A stretch of DNA of 64,000 nt from Duganella sp. 1224 (GCF_013408245.1 NZ_JACBYS010000001.1:1922001-1986000); one strand, 5' to 3'. Positions 52,233-61,861 are shown, numbered from the stretch's first letter. The notes: generated by a model from the sequence alone, not told the origin. Made by a program: numbers and translations.

Positions 52233-53102
52233 ATGACTGATCAAGTAACGACCCCACGCAGCATCGAACGCATCATCCAGGGCCAGGCCGTAATGGACGG
52301 CGCGGGCGTCAAGATCAACCGTGTGCTGACTCAAACCCTGCAACGCCGCCTAGACCCGTTCCTGATGCTGGACAACTTTGGCAGCGACCAGGCCAACGAT
52401 TACATCGCCGGTTTCCCGAGCCACCCGCACCGCGGCTTCGAAACCGTCACCTACATGATCGAAGGCCGCATGCGCCACAAAGACAGCGCCGGCAACGAAG
52501 GTCTGCTGACCAACGGCGGCGTGCAGTGGATGACTGCCGGCCGCGGCGTGATCCACTCCGAGATGCCGGAACAGGAAGACGGCGTGATGGAAGGCTTCCA
52601 ACTATGGCTGAACCTGCCCGCCAAGGACAAGATGCGCGCGCCGTGGTACCGCGACTTCAACGGCGCCGACGTGCCCGCTTTTGAAACGCCGGCAGGCGCC
52701 AAGGTCAAGGTGATTGCCGGCCGCAGCCACGGCGTCGACGGCGCGGTGCAACGCGAGGTGACTGAACCGCTGTACCTCGACGTGCATCTGCCGAAGGGCG
52801 CCACTTTCAGCCAGACGCTGCCGGAAGGCCACAACGCCTTCACCTTCACCTACCGCGGATCGGTAACGATCGACGGCAAGGCGGTGGCGACCGGCCGCAT
52901 GGCGATCTTGGCCAACACCAAGGGCACCGACGGCGTGGTCATCAAGGCCGATGAAGACAGCCGCTTCATCCTGATCGCCGGCCAGCCGCTGAACGAGCCG
53001 ATCGCACAGTACGGCCCGTTCGTGATGAACACGCAAGCCGAGCTGCACGCCGCCGTGGACGATTTCCGCGCCGGTCGCCTGGGCGAGGAAGCCCAAGTTT
53101 AA
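52233..53102 (+). CDS. Pirin family protein (second copy)
   Basis: 289 residues; bicupin with DPFLMLDNFGSD, FPSHPHRGFETVTYMIEG, WMTAGRGVIHSEMP and the metal-ligand His/Glu set. It is only moderately similar to the pirin at 13151-14032, so it is not a recent duplicate. AAGGAG precedes the ATG. Together with azoR it fits a response to quinones or electrophiles; quercetinase-like oxidation is a possible activity. A terminator follows. Confidence 0.95.
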   Translation: MTDQVTTPRSIERIIQGQAVMDGAGVKINRVLTQTLQRRLDPFLMLDNFGSDQANDYIAGFPSHPHRGFETVTYMIEGRMRHKDSAGNEGLLTNGGVQWMTAGRGVIHSEMPEQEDGVMEGFQLWLNLPAKDKMRAPWYRDFNGADVPAFETPAGAKVKVIAGRSHGVDGAVQREVTEPLYLDVHLPKGATFSQTLPEGHNAFTFTYRGSVTIDGKAVATGRMAILANTKGTDGVVIKADEDSRFILIAGQPLNEPIAQYGPFVMNTQAELHAAVDDFRAGRLGEEAQV

Positions 53103-53169
53103 AAGTTACAACAGTCACCAGACGCGGTCACTCCGCGCCTGGGACTGCCGAATACAAGCTCCCTATTTC

Positions 53170-53197
53170 GGCCGGACCTGTTCCGGCTGTTTTTTTA
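53170..53197 (+). terminator. Rho-independent terminator of the azoR-pirin operon
   Basis: Stem GCCGGA/TCCGGC with a 5-nt loop followed by TG and eight T, 68 bp after the pirin stop. The remaining 100 bp to the next gene shows nothing recognisable. Confidence 0.8.
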
Positions 53198-53301
53198 TCG
53201 GATAGCGTTCCGAAGAGACACGCAGTATGACGATCGGCTGCTACCGCCCCTTTGCGGACGGTCGACCTTATTATCGAATTCGCGCCAAAGCGGCCCGTCA
53301 A

Positions 53302-54438
53302 CTATTTAAGTTGGTAAATAATCGCCTTGCCTTTCGATGGAGCTAAAAGACCTAATAAGCGACTAAAGTTCCCAAGACCAAACGCTTCGCCGCCCAAAGC
53401 TAAGTAATGCCCATCTCGAGATACCGCAATTGAGGCAGGTTCAGCTAAAATCTCTTGCAATAACTTTGTGTGCTCTCCATCCCAAATTTTGACGCTTTTC
53501 GAAATGCCCGCAACAATCAGATATTTGCCGTCTGGTGTAAATCGGACCCCTCTAACTGCTGTACCTTTCGGCCCAGGCTCTCGGCTTAGCATCTCACCTG
53601 TAGCGCCGTCCAAAATCTGAATTGCGTCTGAGCCATCATGCGGGATGCCGCGAAATCCGACGGCAAGAGACTTTCCGTCTGCTGACCACGCCAACGCCGC
53701 GATTTCGCCGCAAGGCAAGCTCATTTCGTTGGGACACGTTGGGAAGTCCCGTATTTGGCGTCTATTCAGTAAATCGATTACGCGTAAACGTTGCGTCGAA
53801 ATCAAGCCTCCATGACTATCTTTCTCCCCCGAATAAAAACGGCCAGCGATAGCCGCAATATTTCCATCAAAACTTAGAGAAAATGCAGACGGGAAAAAAT
53901 CCGGACTCTCCAACTTCCAAATTAGTTGCCATGTTGTTGTGTCGTAGGCTGCTAATGTATGCATGCGACGTGCATACGATATTTGCGACATCCAAACAGT
54001 GTCGCCGTTAGGCGCATACACTGCTGCGGAACAGACATTCTCTCCACGCTTCTCCGTCTGCCGATATTTCTCAACGCCATCGGTAACATTCCAAATCGCT
54101 ACGACGTTTCCGCACCACATAGCTTTTGCACCATCGGCAGAAAAGTGGAGCGCATTGGCATTAAGTGTACTAAGATTGTCGTGCTTAAATTCCGGACCCA
54201 CTCGTCGTGACTGGCTCCAGTTCCAGACCTGCGCAGAATGTGAATAGTAATACTTTGCAGCCACCAATAGACTTCCGTCAGGGCTAAAATCTAGCGAGTC
54301 GATACCATTTGTTTCATGAATAGATGCGACCTCGCTGGCGACACTATTTTTTGAGTCGAAAATACCCGCGTGGGTAGCCGCATGTATTGCCGTGAACGCG
54401 ACAAGAGTGAATACAAGTCTTGGATATTTATTCTTCAT
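53302..54438 (-). CDS. Secreted WD40-like repeat protein
   Basis: 378 residues from ATG 54438; a TTG at 54447 is the alternative. A signal peptide (ends near AATHA) is followed by repeated blades of the type SLDFSPDGSLLVAAKYY, LAWSADGKSLAVGFRG, VRFTPDGKYLIVAGISKSVKIWDG and IAVSRDGHYLALGG, about six to seven in all, so a beta propeller is likely. Periplasmic scaffold or binding role. GC content is visibly lower than in neighbours to the left, suggesting transfer. Confidence 0.8.
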   Translation of the reverse strand: MKNKYPRLVFTLVAFTAIHAATHAGIFDSKNSVASEVASIHETNGIDSLDFSPDGSLLVAAKYYYSHSAQVWNWSQSRRVGPEFKHDNLSTLNANALHFSADGAKAMWCGNVVAIWNVTDGVEKYRQTEKRGENVCSAAVYAPNGDTVWMSQISYARRMHTLAAYDTTTWQLIWKLESPDFFPSAFSLSFDGNIAAIAGRFYSGEKDSHGGLISTQRLRVIDLLNRRQIRDFPTCPNEMSLPCGEIAALAWSADGKSLAVGFRGIPHDGSDAIQILDGATGEMLSREPGPKGTAVRGVRFTPDGKYLIVAGISKSVKIWDGEHTKLLQEILAEPASIAVSRDGHYLALGGEAFGLGNFSRLLGLLAPSKGKAIIYQLK

Positions 54439-54598
54439 GAATATCAACGTTTACGTGACGCATATCCGCTTGGCGAACGACCGCTGCTGGCCGTTTTCCG
54501 ACATGAATTTTGCTGAAATAATGTACTTTCTTGGCCCAAATTTACGGTACGTCGCGCCAGCCATTCATCCCGATAACAGCCTCGCAACGTTTATCAGT

Positions 54599-54817
54599 CT
54601 ATTTCTCGCGCCTACCCTCGTATTTTTTATAGATGATGTAACAAAATATTGGCACTGCAGATACAGCAACGGCTGACAGCCAAAAGTTGTGCATTCGAAA
54701 AATAGCAGGTAGAGCAGCCAATAAAACAGTAAAACACAACGTGCAAATCCACCCCTCCCAGCTCACAGGAGAGATGCCAACGCCAATTCGCTTGGGACCA
54801 AACCACGGCTTTTTCAT
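54599..54817 (-). CDS. Small two-helix membrane protein
   Basis: 72 residues from ATG 54817 (MKKPWFGPKRIG). A short conserved-looking polar start (PKRIGVGISPVSWEGW) is followed by two hydrophobic helices and a Lys/Arg-rich tail (IIYKKYEGRREK). Small proteins with this WFGPK...SWEGW opening occur in other proteobacteria, but no function is known to me. It starts 11 bp after the stop of the secreted gene at 54829, so the two are co-transcribed. The 160 bp after its stop holds no gene that I can support. Confidence 0.7.
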   Translation of the reverse strand: MKKPWFGPKRIGVGISPVSWEGWICTLCFTVLLAALPAIFRMHNFWLSAVAVSAVPIFCYIIYKKYEGRREK

Positions 54818-54828
54818 ACGGTCTTCCA

Positions 54829-55965
54829 TCAGTAATGCGGCTCGGTGCGGTTGAAGGCACACAGGGTGGCAAAGCCGCCAGCAGCGAGTGGTTTGACCAG
54901 CGCGGCGGTTGGGCGACTCTTTTCGTTCGTTGGGTAGGCAAAGACATACAGCGCCCCATCTATCCGTTGTGGCACCAAGTGCACATAGCGCGGCGAGATA
55001 TCAGGATAGAGCTGTTTCTGTCCACCCGAAATCAAGGTGACCTTGGGAACCACGCGCTGATGCCAGCCTTCGATCTCATCGATCGGATATGCTGCGACGA
55101 CTTGCTGCATCGTCATGGTGGCCGGTGCTAAGGCGATCACTGTTCCGTCAAAATAATGATTGTCCGCGTCCCAGATCGTTAGACGCCGGGTGACACCAGG
55201 CGATAGTTCGACCAAGCCAGAATTAGTGCGGGCATTCACAATGTTCGCCTCATCATGGAACGCCGTAAGGTCGATATCAAGCGGAGTGTGCCGACCAAAA
55301 TGCGCGTGGTCGAATTCCGGGTCAACCAAGCGGAGATAGGCTTCGCAGAAGCGTTGATTCGCTGCGCCCTTGGCTATCACGGAAATATGCCCAGGTAAGG
55401 TCTTGTTTGTAGTCGGGCTATATTCAACGCTGTCGATTGGCCTACTCACCAGATTGAGCGGCTCGCTGTTGCATTGCTGTGGCTTCCCTTGGGCAGTTGC
55501 GCAAATGATGATATGCGTTGCAGTGATCACCGCACCGTCATAGATGGGAGAAGCGTTGAACGTGTCCTCGTAGCCAGGCATCCATATCCTTCGCGATATT
55601 ACCTTGCGCTTATTGATCCACAGGCTGAAGAAAGCAGGAGGATTACCACCGCCTGCTCCGTAGGAAAAGGCCTGCTCTCTACCGCCGCGTACCCGGATCG
55701 TGGTGCCATTGGCAAGGACGCATTCAGTGCGGCCAGCCCCGCTGCTTGCCGAGAGGCCAAGATCAAGCGCTTGTGGCACGCGCGGATAGGTAGGCTTTGC
55801 ACCATCGCTGATTGAAAAACGAACCAATGCCAAGTTTTTCGTCGCATCGCAGACGAGATCGATGTCTTTGCTTGCTTGATCCGCCCGCGCATTGTTAGAA
55901 ATGATCAGCATCAGTATCGGTGCAAAGTAGCGCAAAGCACGAAGTGGTATTGCCATCTCACTCAT
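54829..55965 (-). CDS. Secreted hypothetical protein
   Basis: 378 residues from ATG 55965; ATG 55956 is also possible. Signal peptide ends at NNARA. The mature part is beta-rich with four or more cysteines (LVCDATKN, TECVLANG, ICATAQGKPQQCN, RFCEAYL) that may form disulfides. A longer frame to 56097 has no support. I do not recognise the family. Base composition is less GC-rich than the window average. Part of a minus-strand run of four genes. Confidence 0.65.
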   Translation of the reverse strand: MSEMAIPLRALRYFAPILMLIISNNARADQASKDIDLVCDATKNLALVRFSISDGAKPTYPRVPQALDLGLSASSGAGRTECVLANGTTIRVRGGREQAFSYGAGGGNPPAFFSLWINKRKVISRRIWMPGYEDTFNASPIYDGAVITATHIIICATAQGKPQQCNSEPLNLVSRPIDSVEYSPTTNKTLPGHISVIAKGAANQRFCEAYLRLVDPEFDHAHFGRHTPLDIDLTAFHDEANIVNARTNSGLVELSPGVTRRLTIWDADNHYFDGTVIALAPATMTMQQVVAAYPIDEIEGWHQRVVPKVTLISGGQKQLYPDISPRYVHLVPQRIDGALYVFAYPTNEKSRPTAALVKPLAAGGFATLCAFNRTEPHY

Positions 55966-56093
55966 ATGTCTTGTAAGCCCCAAACAAAAGGTCTGCAAAT
56001 GGCTGAGCGCTTGAGTCACTGCGGTGATCCTATCCATCCTCGAAGGTTCATTTGCTCGCTCACAAATCTGACAGACGCTATGGGCGGACGCGC

Positions 56094-56828
56094 TCACTTA
56101 GCCACAGCCTTATCCAACAGGTAGTATGCAGTGATGCGCTCTTTCGCTTGGCTCCAGGCGGCGTCCCATTTTGCGCGGTCCAGCTCTGACGCAGGCTTGC
56201 ACTTGCTGTGGTCTTGCAGGCAAGCGAGCCGTTCCAGGCCATAGTATGCCGGCCAATGGCGGTCATAGTTCTGCGTTTCTCGCCACGAGTCTGCCATCGC
56301 GAAACCGCGAGCAAGCATCTCTCGTGCTTGAGCAGGACGTTCGCTGAAATATTTGGCAGCCTGCGCGCTAATCCGGGGACCGCCAATCGCAATGGGTAGC
56401 TTGAAAAAGCCTTCGTTGTTGACGATTTCCGCGCGTCCTGATTCTGACGCAAAGCGCAGAACGTCATACCAGCCCATCACCTGCTCCGCCACGATCACTT
56501 GAAATGCTTTCTCCATACCTTCCCGAGGCAAATAGTAGAAACCAATAATCTCCAATGATTCCAAAGGGGTGTAGCGGAATGCCACGCTTTCGTAATCGGT
56601 CAATATCTTGTCCAGCGCAGCCTCTGCGGATGGGTCGTTCCGCATGACGCCTTGGGCGACCACGTTGAATATCCGCCGCCGCACTTGAAATTGCGGCGGT
56701 GCTGTGGTGGACAATGCTATTGACTGAGGCGCAGCCCCCGGCGGCGTTGGGATGATTTGAGGCATAGGAGTTTGCGCTTGCGCCGCCCAAGCTCCCATGA
56801 TGAACAGCATGCCGAGGATCTTCTTCAT
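56094..56828 (-). CDS. Secreted hypothetical protein
   Basis: 244 residues. A signal peptide (MKKILGMLFIMGAWAAQAQ) is followed by a Pro-rich stretch and a helical domain (RRRIFNVVAQGVMRNDPSAEAALDKILTDYE, LESLEIIGFYYLPREG, ISAQAAKYFSERPAQAREMLARG). No known motif recognised. It is the first gene of the minus-strand run and is divergent from the 57041 gene; the 212-bp gap between them probably holds both promoters. Confidence 0.7.
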   Translation of the reverse strand: MKKILGMLFIMGAWAAQAQTPMPQIIPTPPGAAPQSIALSTTAPPQFQVRRRIFNVVAQGVMRNDPSAEAALDKILTDYESVAFRYTPLESLEIIGFYYLPREGMEKAFQVIVAEQVMGWYDVLRFASESGRAEIVNNEGFFKLPIAIGGPRISAQAAKYFSERPAQAREMLARGFAMADSWRETQNYDRHWPAYYGLERLACLQDHSKCKPASELDRAKWDAAWSQAKERITAYYLLDKAVAK

Positions 56829-57040
56829 AAACTTGGTCTTCAGACCTCCATGTCAGCGGGATTCTCCACATCGGTCTTGGCCGAGTGCACCCATAACTTG
56901 GTCAGGATAACATCTTGCCGATGTGCAAAGTTCACTGTTTGTCACGATATTGCAGAAAGTGCTGCGCGCGACCGAAGATGTCGGTTGGCGGCTCGCGGTC
57001 GCATACGAAGGTAAACCTTCTCCCCTGCTAAAATGCCGCC

Positions 57041-57508
57041 ATGATTCCGATCCTCATCAAATGGCTGCGCCGCCTGAGCCACCTGCTCGGCTTCGAAACG
57101 GCCGACTCCTTCCCACCTGGCCACCCGTACGAGCGCACGCGCTGGAACGGCGCGTATTTCGACATCGCCTCCGACGTCAAGCCGGACGAAATCGAAAACC
57201 GGCTTTGCGACGCCATCAGCAACACGCCGCTGGTGTTCGGCTACATCAGCAATCCCACGCCGCGCATGCAGCGCGCGCTGCTGGCGGTGCTGGAGGAACG
57301 CATGCGCATCAACCGTGGCCGCGCCAGCGAGCTGGCCGTGCTGCTGGTCACCGCCTACGACGAATATTCGCTGATGACCGAAGTCATTCCGGGCCTGCGC
57401 GACGCCATCGCCGCCACCCGCCACGAGGAAATGGGCGCCCGCGCCCGCGCCGTCATGGCCTTCCTGAGCTCGACCCAGTCGCCGTTTGACGTGATCGACC
57501 TGCACTAG
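57041..57508 (+). CDS. Conserved hypothetical cytoplasmic protein
   Basis: 155 residues without signal peptide. It begins MIPILIKWLRRLSHLLGFE and contains HPYERTRWNGAYFDI, NTPLVFGYISNPTPRMQRALL and a helical C-terminus. GC content and codon use match the chromosome, unlike the islet to its left. No family recognised. It overlaps the end of the 57505 gene on the other strand by 4 bp. Confidence 0.65.
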   Translation: MIPILIKWLRRLSHLLGFETADSFPPGHPYERTRWNGAYFDIASDVKPDEIENRLCDAISNTPLVFGYISNPTPRMQRALLAVLEERMRINRGRASELAVLLVTAYDEYSLMTEVIPGLRDAIAATRHEEMGARARAVMAFLSSTQSPFDVIDLH

Positions 57509-57792
57509 GCGGAAATGGCCATGGTCAGCACGCCGTTGGACAGCGTCAGCACCGCCGTGCAGTCCCCCGGGATGGCGACGTTCTGGCTGTGGCAGGAATA
57601 ATAGTCGGTCATGCCCAGCCGGATGTGGTCGATGGCCGCGCTGACGCCGTTGCTGATGGTGTACGCCCCCAGCACCAGGTCTGGCGCGGTGACGAATTTC
57701 AGCGTCGCATCTTGCCCAGTGTTGTTCAGAAAAATCGTCTTCGATGGTTTGACCGTCTTGCGCGATGGTGTCTCCGTAAAACAGATATTCAT
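57505..57792 (-). CDS. Small beta-rich hypothetical protein
   Basis: 95 residues from ATG 57792, which shares one base with the stop of the DUF1906 gene (TGATG), so it is coupled to it. The sequence is beta-rich (KTIFLNNTGQDATLKFV, GDCTAVLTLSNGVLTMAIS) with three cysteines. No signal peptide. It may work with the DUF1906 protein as a binding or immunity-like partner; this is only inferred from coupling. Confidence 0.6.
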   Translation of the reverse strand: MNICFTETPSRKTVKPSKTIFLNNTGQDATLKFVTAPDLVLGAYTISNGVSAAIDHIRLGMTDYYSCHSQNVAIPGDCTAVLTLSNGVLTMAISA

Positions 57793-58415
57793 CACAGCAC
57801 CCGGAACAGGCCGGCCGGACGATCCGGGCTGTTGCAGGCCATGCCGACGCTGATGCGCTGGCCGTCGTCCACCGGCAGCACGGCGCCGCCCAGTTGCTTG
57901 AGGCTGTAGCCGGTGTATTCCGCCGCGTCGTCCGCCACCCAGCTGACCGTGGCCAGCCCGCGCGCCATCATCGCCGCGCAGCAGCGCGCCGAGCTGTAGA
58001 CCCCAACCTGATATGTGCGCTCTGCCGCCGAGGCGGCATGGAAAGCCTGGTTGACCCCTTCGAAATAACGCGCCACCGGACCGGCGATCTCAGCCTCGTT
58101 GGGATCGAAATCGGCCGCGAAGTACACCGCCGAACCGGACGGCTGGGCAATCACCGACTGCGCCATCAGATACGCCGCCGCGCCGTCGGCGCAGCCCTGC
58201 GCCCGGCTGAAATAGCTCAGATGGGCATCCGGCGTTTCCCACACCACGCCGATCTGGATGCCGGCGTCGGTCAGCGCGCGCGCCTCGGCCAGGGACAGAC
58301 TCTTGCCCGCCTGGTGCGTGTAATGCCGGATGGCGAAATCGATGCCTTGTTGCTTGATTGCTATTGCGTACTGCGTCAGTTCAAACGGTGCTTTCACGCC
58401 GGTCAGAACAGTCAT
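57792..58415 (-). CDS. DUF1906 (glycoside-hydrolase-like, Rv2525c-type) protein
   Basis: 207 residues. The TIM-barrel-like pattern of DUF1906 is visible: GIDFAIRHYTHQAGKSLSLAEARALTDAGIQIGVVWE, AVYFAADFDPNE, VARYFEGVNQAF and YQVGVYSSARC. Relatives in actinobacteria are exported and linked to cell-wall glycans; this one has no obvious signal peptide. It is divergent from the large NTPase regulator, with an inverted repeat in the shared 166-bp gap. Confidence 0.85.
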   Translation of the reverse strand: MTVLTGVKAPFELTQYAIAIKQQGIDFAIRHYTHQAGKSLSLAEARALTDAGIQIGVVWETPDAHLSYFSRAQGCADGAAAYLMAQSVIAQPSGSAVYFAADFDPNEAEIAGPVARYFEGVNQAFHAASAAERTYQVGVYSSARCCAAMMARGLATVSWVADDAAEYTGYSLKQLGGAVLPVDDGQRISVGMACNSPDRPAGLFRVL

Positions 58416-58457
58416 GGGGACTCCGTAATGTTTATAAAATTTCTGTAACTCTTTCCT

Positions 58458-58480
58458 TCGGGATAATGTTAATATCCCGA
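58458..58480. promoter_or_regulatory. Possible operator between DUF1906 and NTPase regulator genes
   Basis: Perfect 8-bp inverted repeat (TCGGGATA and TATCCCGA) with a 7-bp AT-rich spacer, 101 bp before the regulator ATG and 42 bp before the DUF1906 ATG. The winged-helix regulator encoded next to it is the natural candidate to bind it. Confidence 0.45.
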
Positions 58481-58581
58481 TGTGATGACTTTAAGCAACT
58501 TGCCAACAGTTGGCCTTCAGAAAACCTTCTGGCAGCTAAGTCATTGATTAGAAAGCGTTGTTCGAGAGCGGAAAAGGTTGG

Positions 58582-61500
58582 ATGGTGAACCACAAGAGTT
58601 TTCGTTTTGGCCAGTGGCGGGTCGATCCGGCCACCAATACCCTCAGTTGCGGCGTGCTGAACCGGCAACTGGAACCGCGCGCCATGGACGTGCTGTTGTA
58701 CCTGTGCCGTCATCCGCATGTGGTGGTGTCGGCCGAGACGCTGCTCGACGCCTGCTGGGGCGACGTCTCGCCCAGCGACAACGCCATCCACAAAATCATC
58801 ACCCAGTTGCGCCGCGCGCTGGACGACTCGGCCACCGAACCACGCTATATTGAAACCATCCGCAAGCGCGGCTACCGCCTGCTGGCCGAGCTCAGCTACG
58901 ACGACGAAGTCAGTCAGGGCAGCTGGCTGCACGCCTCGCCATTCCGCGGCCTGGAAGCGTTTGAAGAACAGCACGCCGCCATCTTCTTTGGCCGCAAACT
59001 GAGTGTCGATCAGCTGGTGCAGGTGGTGGTGGCGCAAGCCCAGGCCGCTTGCGCGATGGTGCTGGTGCTGGGCCCATCCGGCGCCGGCAAGACCTCGCTG
59101 GTGCAAGCCGGCCTGATACCGGCGCTGAAGGCTGGTGCCGCGCCGGCCGACTCCGGCATCGCCATCAGTGCCCACGTCCAGCTCGATTGCGCGGACATGG
59201 GCCAGTCCGGCCTGCTGGAGACGCTGGCCAGCGTGCTGCTGGACGCGGAAATCGACGACCGGCTGCTGTTTGAAAACACCAGCGCCGCCGCCCTCGCCCA
59301 GCGCCTGGCCAACGACTTGCCGATGCTGATCGAGCAGCTGCAAAAACGGCTGCCGACCATCCAGCTGTTGCTGTTTATCGACCGTTTCGAGGCCGTGTTC
59401 CGGCTGCCGCACGTCAGTGACGTCGAGCGCGCCGTCTTCATCAACGTGCTGGACCAGCTGGCGCGTTCCGGCACCATGCAGCTGGTACTCGCCTGCCGCA
59501 ACGACTTTTACCCGCACCTGGCGTCCTATCCGGCGCTGATGAACCTGAAACTGAGCGGCGGCCATTACGACCTGACGCCGCCCGGCAGCGCCGACATCGC
59601 CCAGATCGTCCGCCATCCGGCGCAGGTAGCGCAACTGCGCTACACCGTCGACGACAAGGGCGAAGGCCTGGACGACGTGCTATGCCACGCCGCCCGCTCC
59701 GGCCCCGACAGCCTGCCGCTGCTGCAATACTGTTTGCAAGAGTTGTACCGTCAGCGCACGGCCGATGGCGAGCTGACGCATGCGGCTTTCCACGCCATGG
59801 GCGGGCTCGAAGGCGCGATCGGCGCGCGGGCCGAGCAAGTGATTTCCGCACTCGGCAGCGCACAGATCGCCGCCCTGCCCCATGTGCTGTCGCAACTGGT
59901 ACTGGTGGCGGAGGATGAATCGACGGTCAGCTCGCGCCGCGTGCCCTGGTCCGCCCTGCGCAACGACGCCGAGAACAAGCTGGTGCAGGCGTTGGTTGAC
60001 GCCCATCTGTTCGTCAGCGACCTTCAAGGCGGCGCACCGACCTTCGGCATCGCCCACGAAGCCCTGCTGCGCCGCTGGCCGCGCGTAGTCGAATGGATCG
60101 AAGAACACCGCCAGGCACTGCAAATCCGCAGCCGCATCAGCGCCCAAGCCAAGCGCTGGCAGGAAAGTGGCCGCAAGCGCGACATGCTGTTGCCGTTCGG
60201 CACGCAGACCAATCAAGCGCGCGAAGTTTTGCATGCCGGGAGCCTTAGCTTCGCGCCACAGGAGCAAGATTTCATTCAAGCGTCACTGCACAGCGAGCGC
60301 CGCGCGGAGCGCTTGCGAATGGTGGTCATGATCGTCGTTGCCAGCTTGGCTTTGCTAGCTGGCGGTCTCGGCATCTCCGCTTACTCGTCGCAAATCCTGG
60401 CGGAACAGCGGCGCACTGAGGCCGAGGACATCATGGGGTATATGCTGGGTGAATTCGTCGATAAACTCCGTCCGCTGGGTAAACTCGATTTGCTGGATAG
60501 TGTGAGTAATCGCGCCTTGGCATACTTATCTACTAAGGACAATGCAACAGGCAGCGAGTTGGCTCTACTTCAGCGTGCGAAGTCATTGCAGGTACTTGCC
60601 GAAGTAAAAATTGCACGCGCGAGCCCCGACGACGCCAATACTGCGCTTCTCGCGGGTAGAGATATTCTGATGAAGCTCCTCCAAGGGAAGCCGAACGACA
60701 CCGGGCTGCTGAAAAGTGCCGGCGAAAATGCTTTTTGGCTGGGGCAGATCCACTTGGATCGTACTGAATGGGACCAGGCTCGCTACTACTATAAACAATA
60801 TCAAACCTTCAGCGATAGGTTCGCATCCATTGAACCCGACAATGTAGAAGGGTGGATAGAGCAATCATATGCTCACAACAACCTCGGAACATTGGCGTTG
60901 ATGAGTAATGCTGATGCAACGCTTGCAGCGCAGGAATTTACTCTGTCATCAGAGTTGAAGAGCCGGGCACATTTGCGGGACCCGAAAAACAAACGTCTCA
61001 CCGCCGATTTGGCGGACACTCTATCATGGCTTGCATCTGCGCAAATGCAACAAGGAATGCTGGAAAAAGCAAAAACCGAATTTGAACGTGAGACCACAAC
61101 CTTAGAAAATCTCCACAACGATAATCCACAGGAGCTTCTTTGGTTTCAACGTTTGTCCTCAGCTTGGCAACGCTTGTCCAGCGTGGAGCAGGCGCTTGGC
61201 AATACTGCGGGAGCGGCAGCCAGTCTGGAGAAATCGCGAGCACTTATCGAACAGGCCATCAAACAAGAGCCCGGCAATCGTGTTTGGCAGCAGCAGCTGT
61301 ATGTAGTGGACCTCAAAAGCTTAGATTTACAGAATCAGGGCACTAGCAATCGAGAAGCAATTGCGCGATTGGGTCGGATAAATGCCAACCTGTCAGACCT
61401 AAGCAAATTAGAACCAAAAAAGCTTTCACTGCAAATGCAGGTAGGCTATAGCGCGCAACGTAAAGCGGCACTGGAGTTCACCGAAAACGAGATCGATAAG

Positions 61501-61848
61501 GCAACGCTAACCCTTGGACCAGCGCTAGAGAAATTAAAAACAGTGCATCAAACTGCTCCCGGCGAGAAAACGTTCCGGATCGGCTATCTGGATGCGCTTT
61601 TACTCGATGCTGAGATCAAGCACGCCAAACGGGATCTTGTTGGAGCTCAACAGAGTTGCTCAGCGGCGAAGGAAATATTGCAGCCATTGGCGAACAATAG
61701 TACTGACTTTGCAGTGTTGGTTCCTTGGCTTAAGACACTGGTTTGTCTGAAGCAGCATCCAGAGGCCCATGTGGTGGCCAATCGCCTGAAAAACATTCAC
61801 TACCGCGATCCAGCGTATTTACGATATATTTCCTCCAACCTTCTTTAA
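58582..61848 (+). CDS. Membrane-bound winged-helix, NTPase and TPR regulator (CadC/STAND-like)
   Basis: 1088 residues from ATG 58582 (AAAAGG upstream; the TTG at 58558 is less likely). Residues 1-100: OmpR/CadC-type winged helix (RQLEPRAMDVLLYLCRHP, AIHKIITQLRRALDD, YIETIRKRGYRLL). Residues about 120-480: novel STAND-type NTPase with Walker A GPSGAGKTS (164-172) and LLFIDRFEAVF as Walker B. One membrane helix at about 580-602. The last 480 residues are TPR-like helices, placing a sensor in the periplasm. The TPR half has clearly lower GC and different codon use than the first half, suggesting a swapped sensor. Confidence 0.85.
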   Translation: MVNHKSFRFGQWRVDPATNTLSCGVLNRQLEPRAMDVLLYLCRHPHVVVSAETLLDACWGDVSPSDNAIHKIITQLRRALDDSATEPRYIETIRKRGYRLLAELSYDDEVSQGSWLHASPFRGLEAFEEQHAAIFFGRKLSVDQLVQVVVAQAQAACAMVLVLGPSGAGKTSLVQAGLIPALKAGAAPADSGIAISAHVQLDCADMGQSGLLETLASVLLDAEIDDRLLFENTSAAALAQRLANDLPMLIEQLQKRLPTIQLLLFIDRFEAVFRLPHVSDVERAVFINVLDQLARSGTMQLVLACRNDFYPHLASYPALMNLKLSGGHYDLTPPGSADIAQIVRHPAQVAQLRYTVDDKGEGLDDVLCHAARSGPDSLPLLQYCLQELYRQRTADGELTHAAFHAMGGLEGAIGARAEQVISALGSAQIAALPHVLSQLVLVAEDESTVSSRRVPWSALRNDAENKLVQALVDAHLFVSDLQGGAPTFGIAHEALLRRWPRVVEWIEEHRQALQIRSRISAQAKRWQESGRKRDMLLPFGTQTNQAREVLHAGSLSFAPQEQDFIQASLHSERRAERLRMVVMIVVASLALLAGGLGISAYSSQILAEQRRTEAEDIMGYMLGEFVDKLRPLGKLDLLDSVSNRALAYLSTKDNATGSELALLQRAKSLQVLAEVKIARASPDDANTALLAGRDILMKLLQGKPNDTGLLKSAGENAFWLGQIHLDRTEWDQARYYYKQYQTFSDRFASIEPDNVEGWIEQSYAHNNLGTLALMSNADATLAAQEFTLSSELKSRAHLRDPKNKRLTADLADTLSWLASAQMQQGMLEKAKTEFERETTTLENLHNDNPQELLWFQRLSSAWQRLSSVEQALGNTAGAAASLEKSRALIEQAIKQEPGNRVWQQQLYVVDLKSLDLQNQGTSNREAIARLGRINANLSDLSKLEPKKLSLQMQVGYSAQRKAALEFTENEIDKATLTLGPALEKLKTVHQTAPGEKTFRIGYLDALLLDAEIKHAKRDLVGAQQSCSAAKEILQPLANNSTDFAVLVPWLKTLVCLKQHPEAHVVANRLKNIHYRDPAYLRYISSNLL

Positions 61849-61861
61849 TAGAAAGCCGCAT

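Noticed and set aside
54392-54676. Plus-strand frame in the gap between the WD40-like and small membrane protein genes
   Set aside because: No ribosome site, overlaps real genes on both sides and shows no family pattern.
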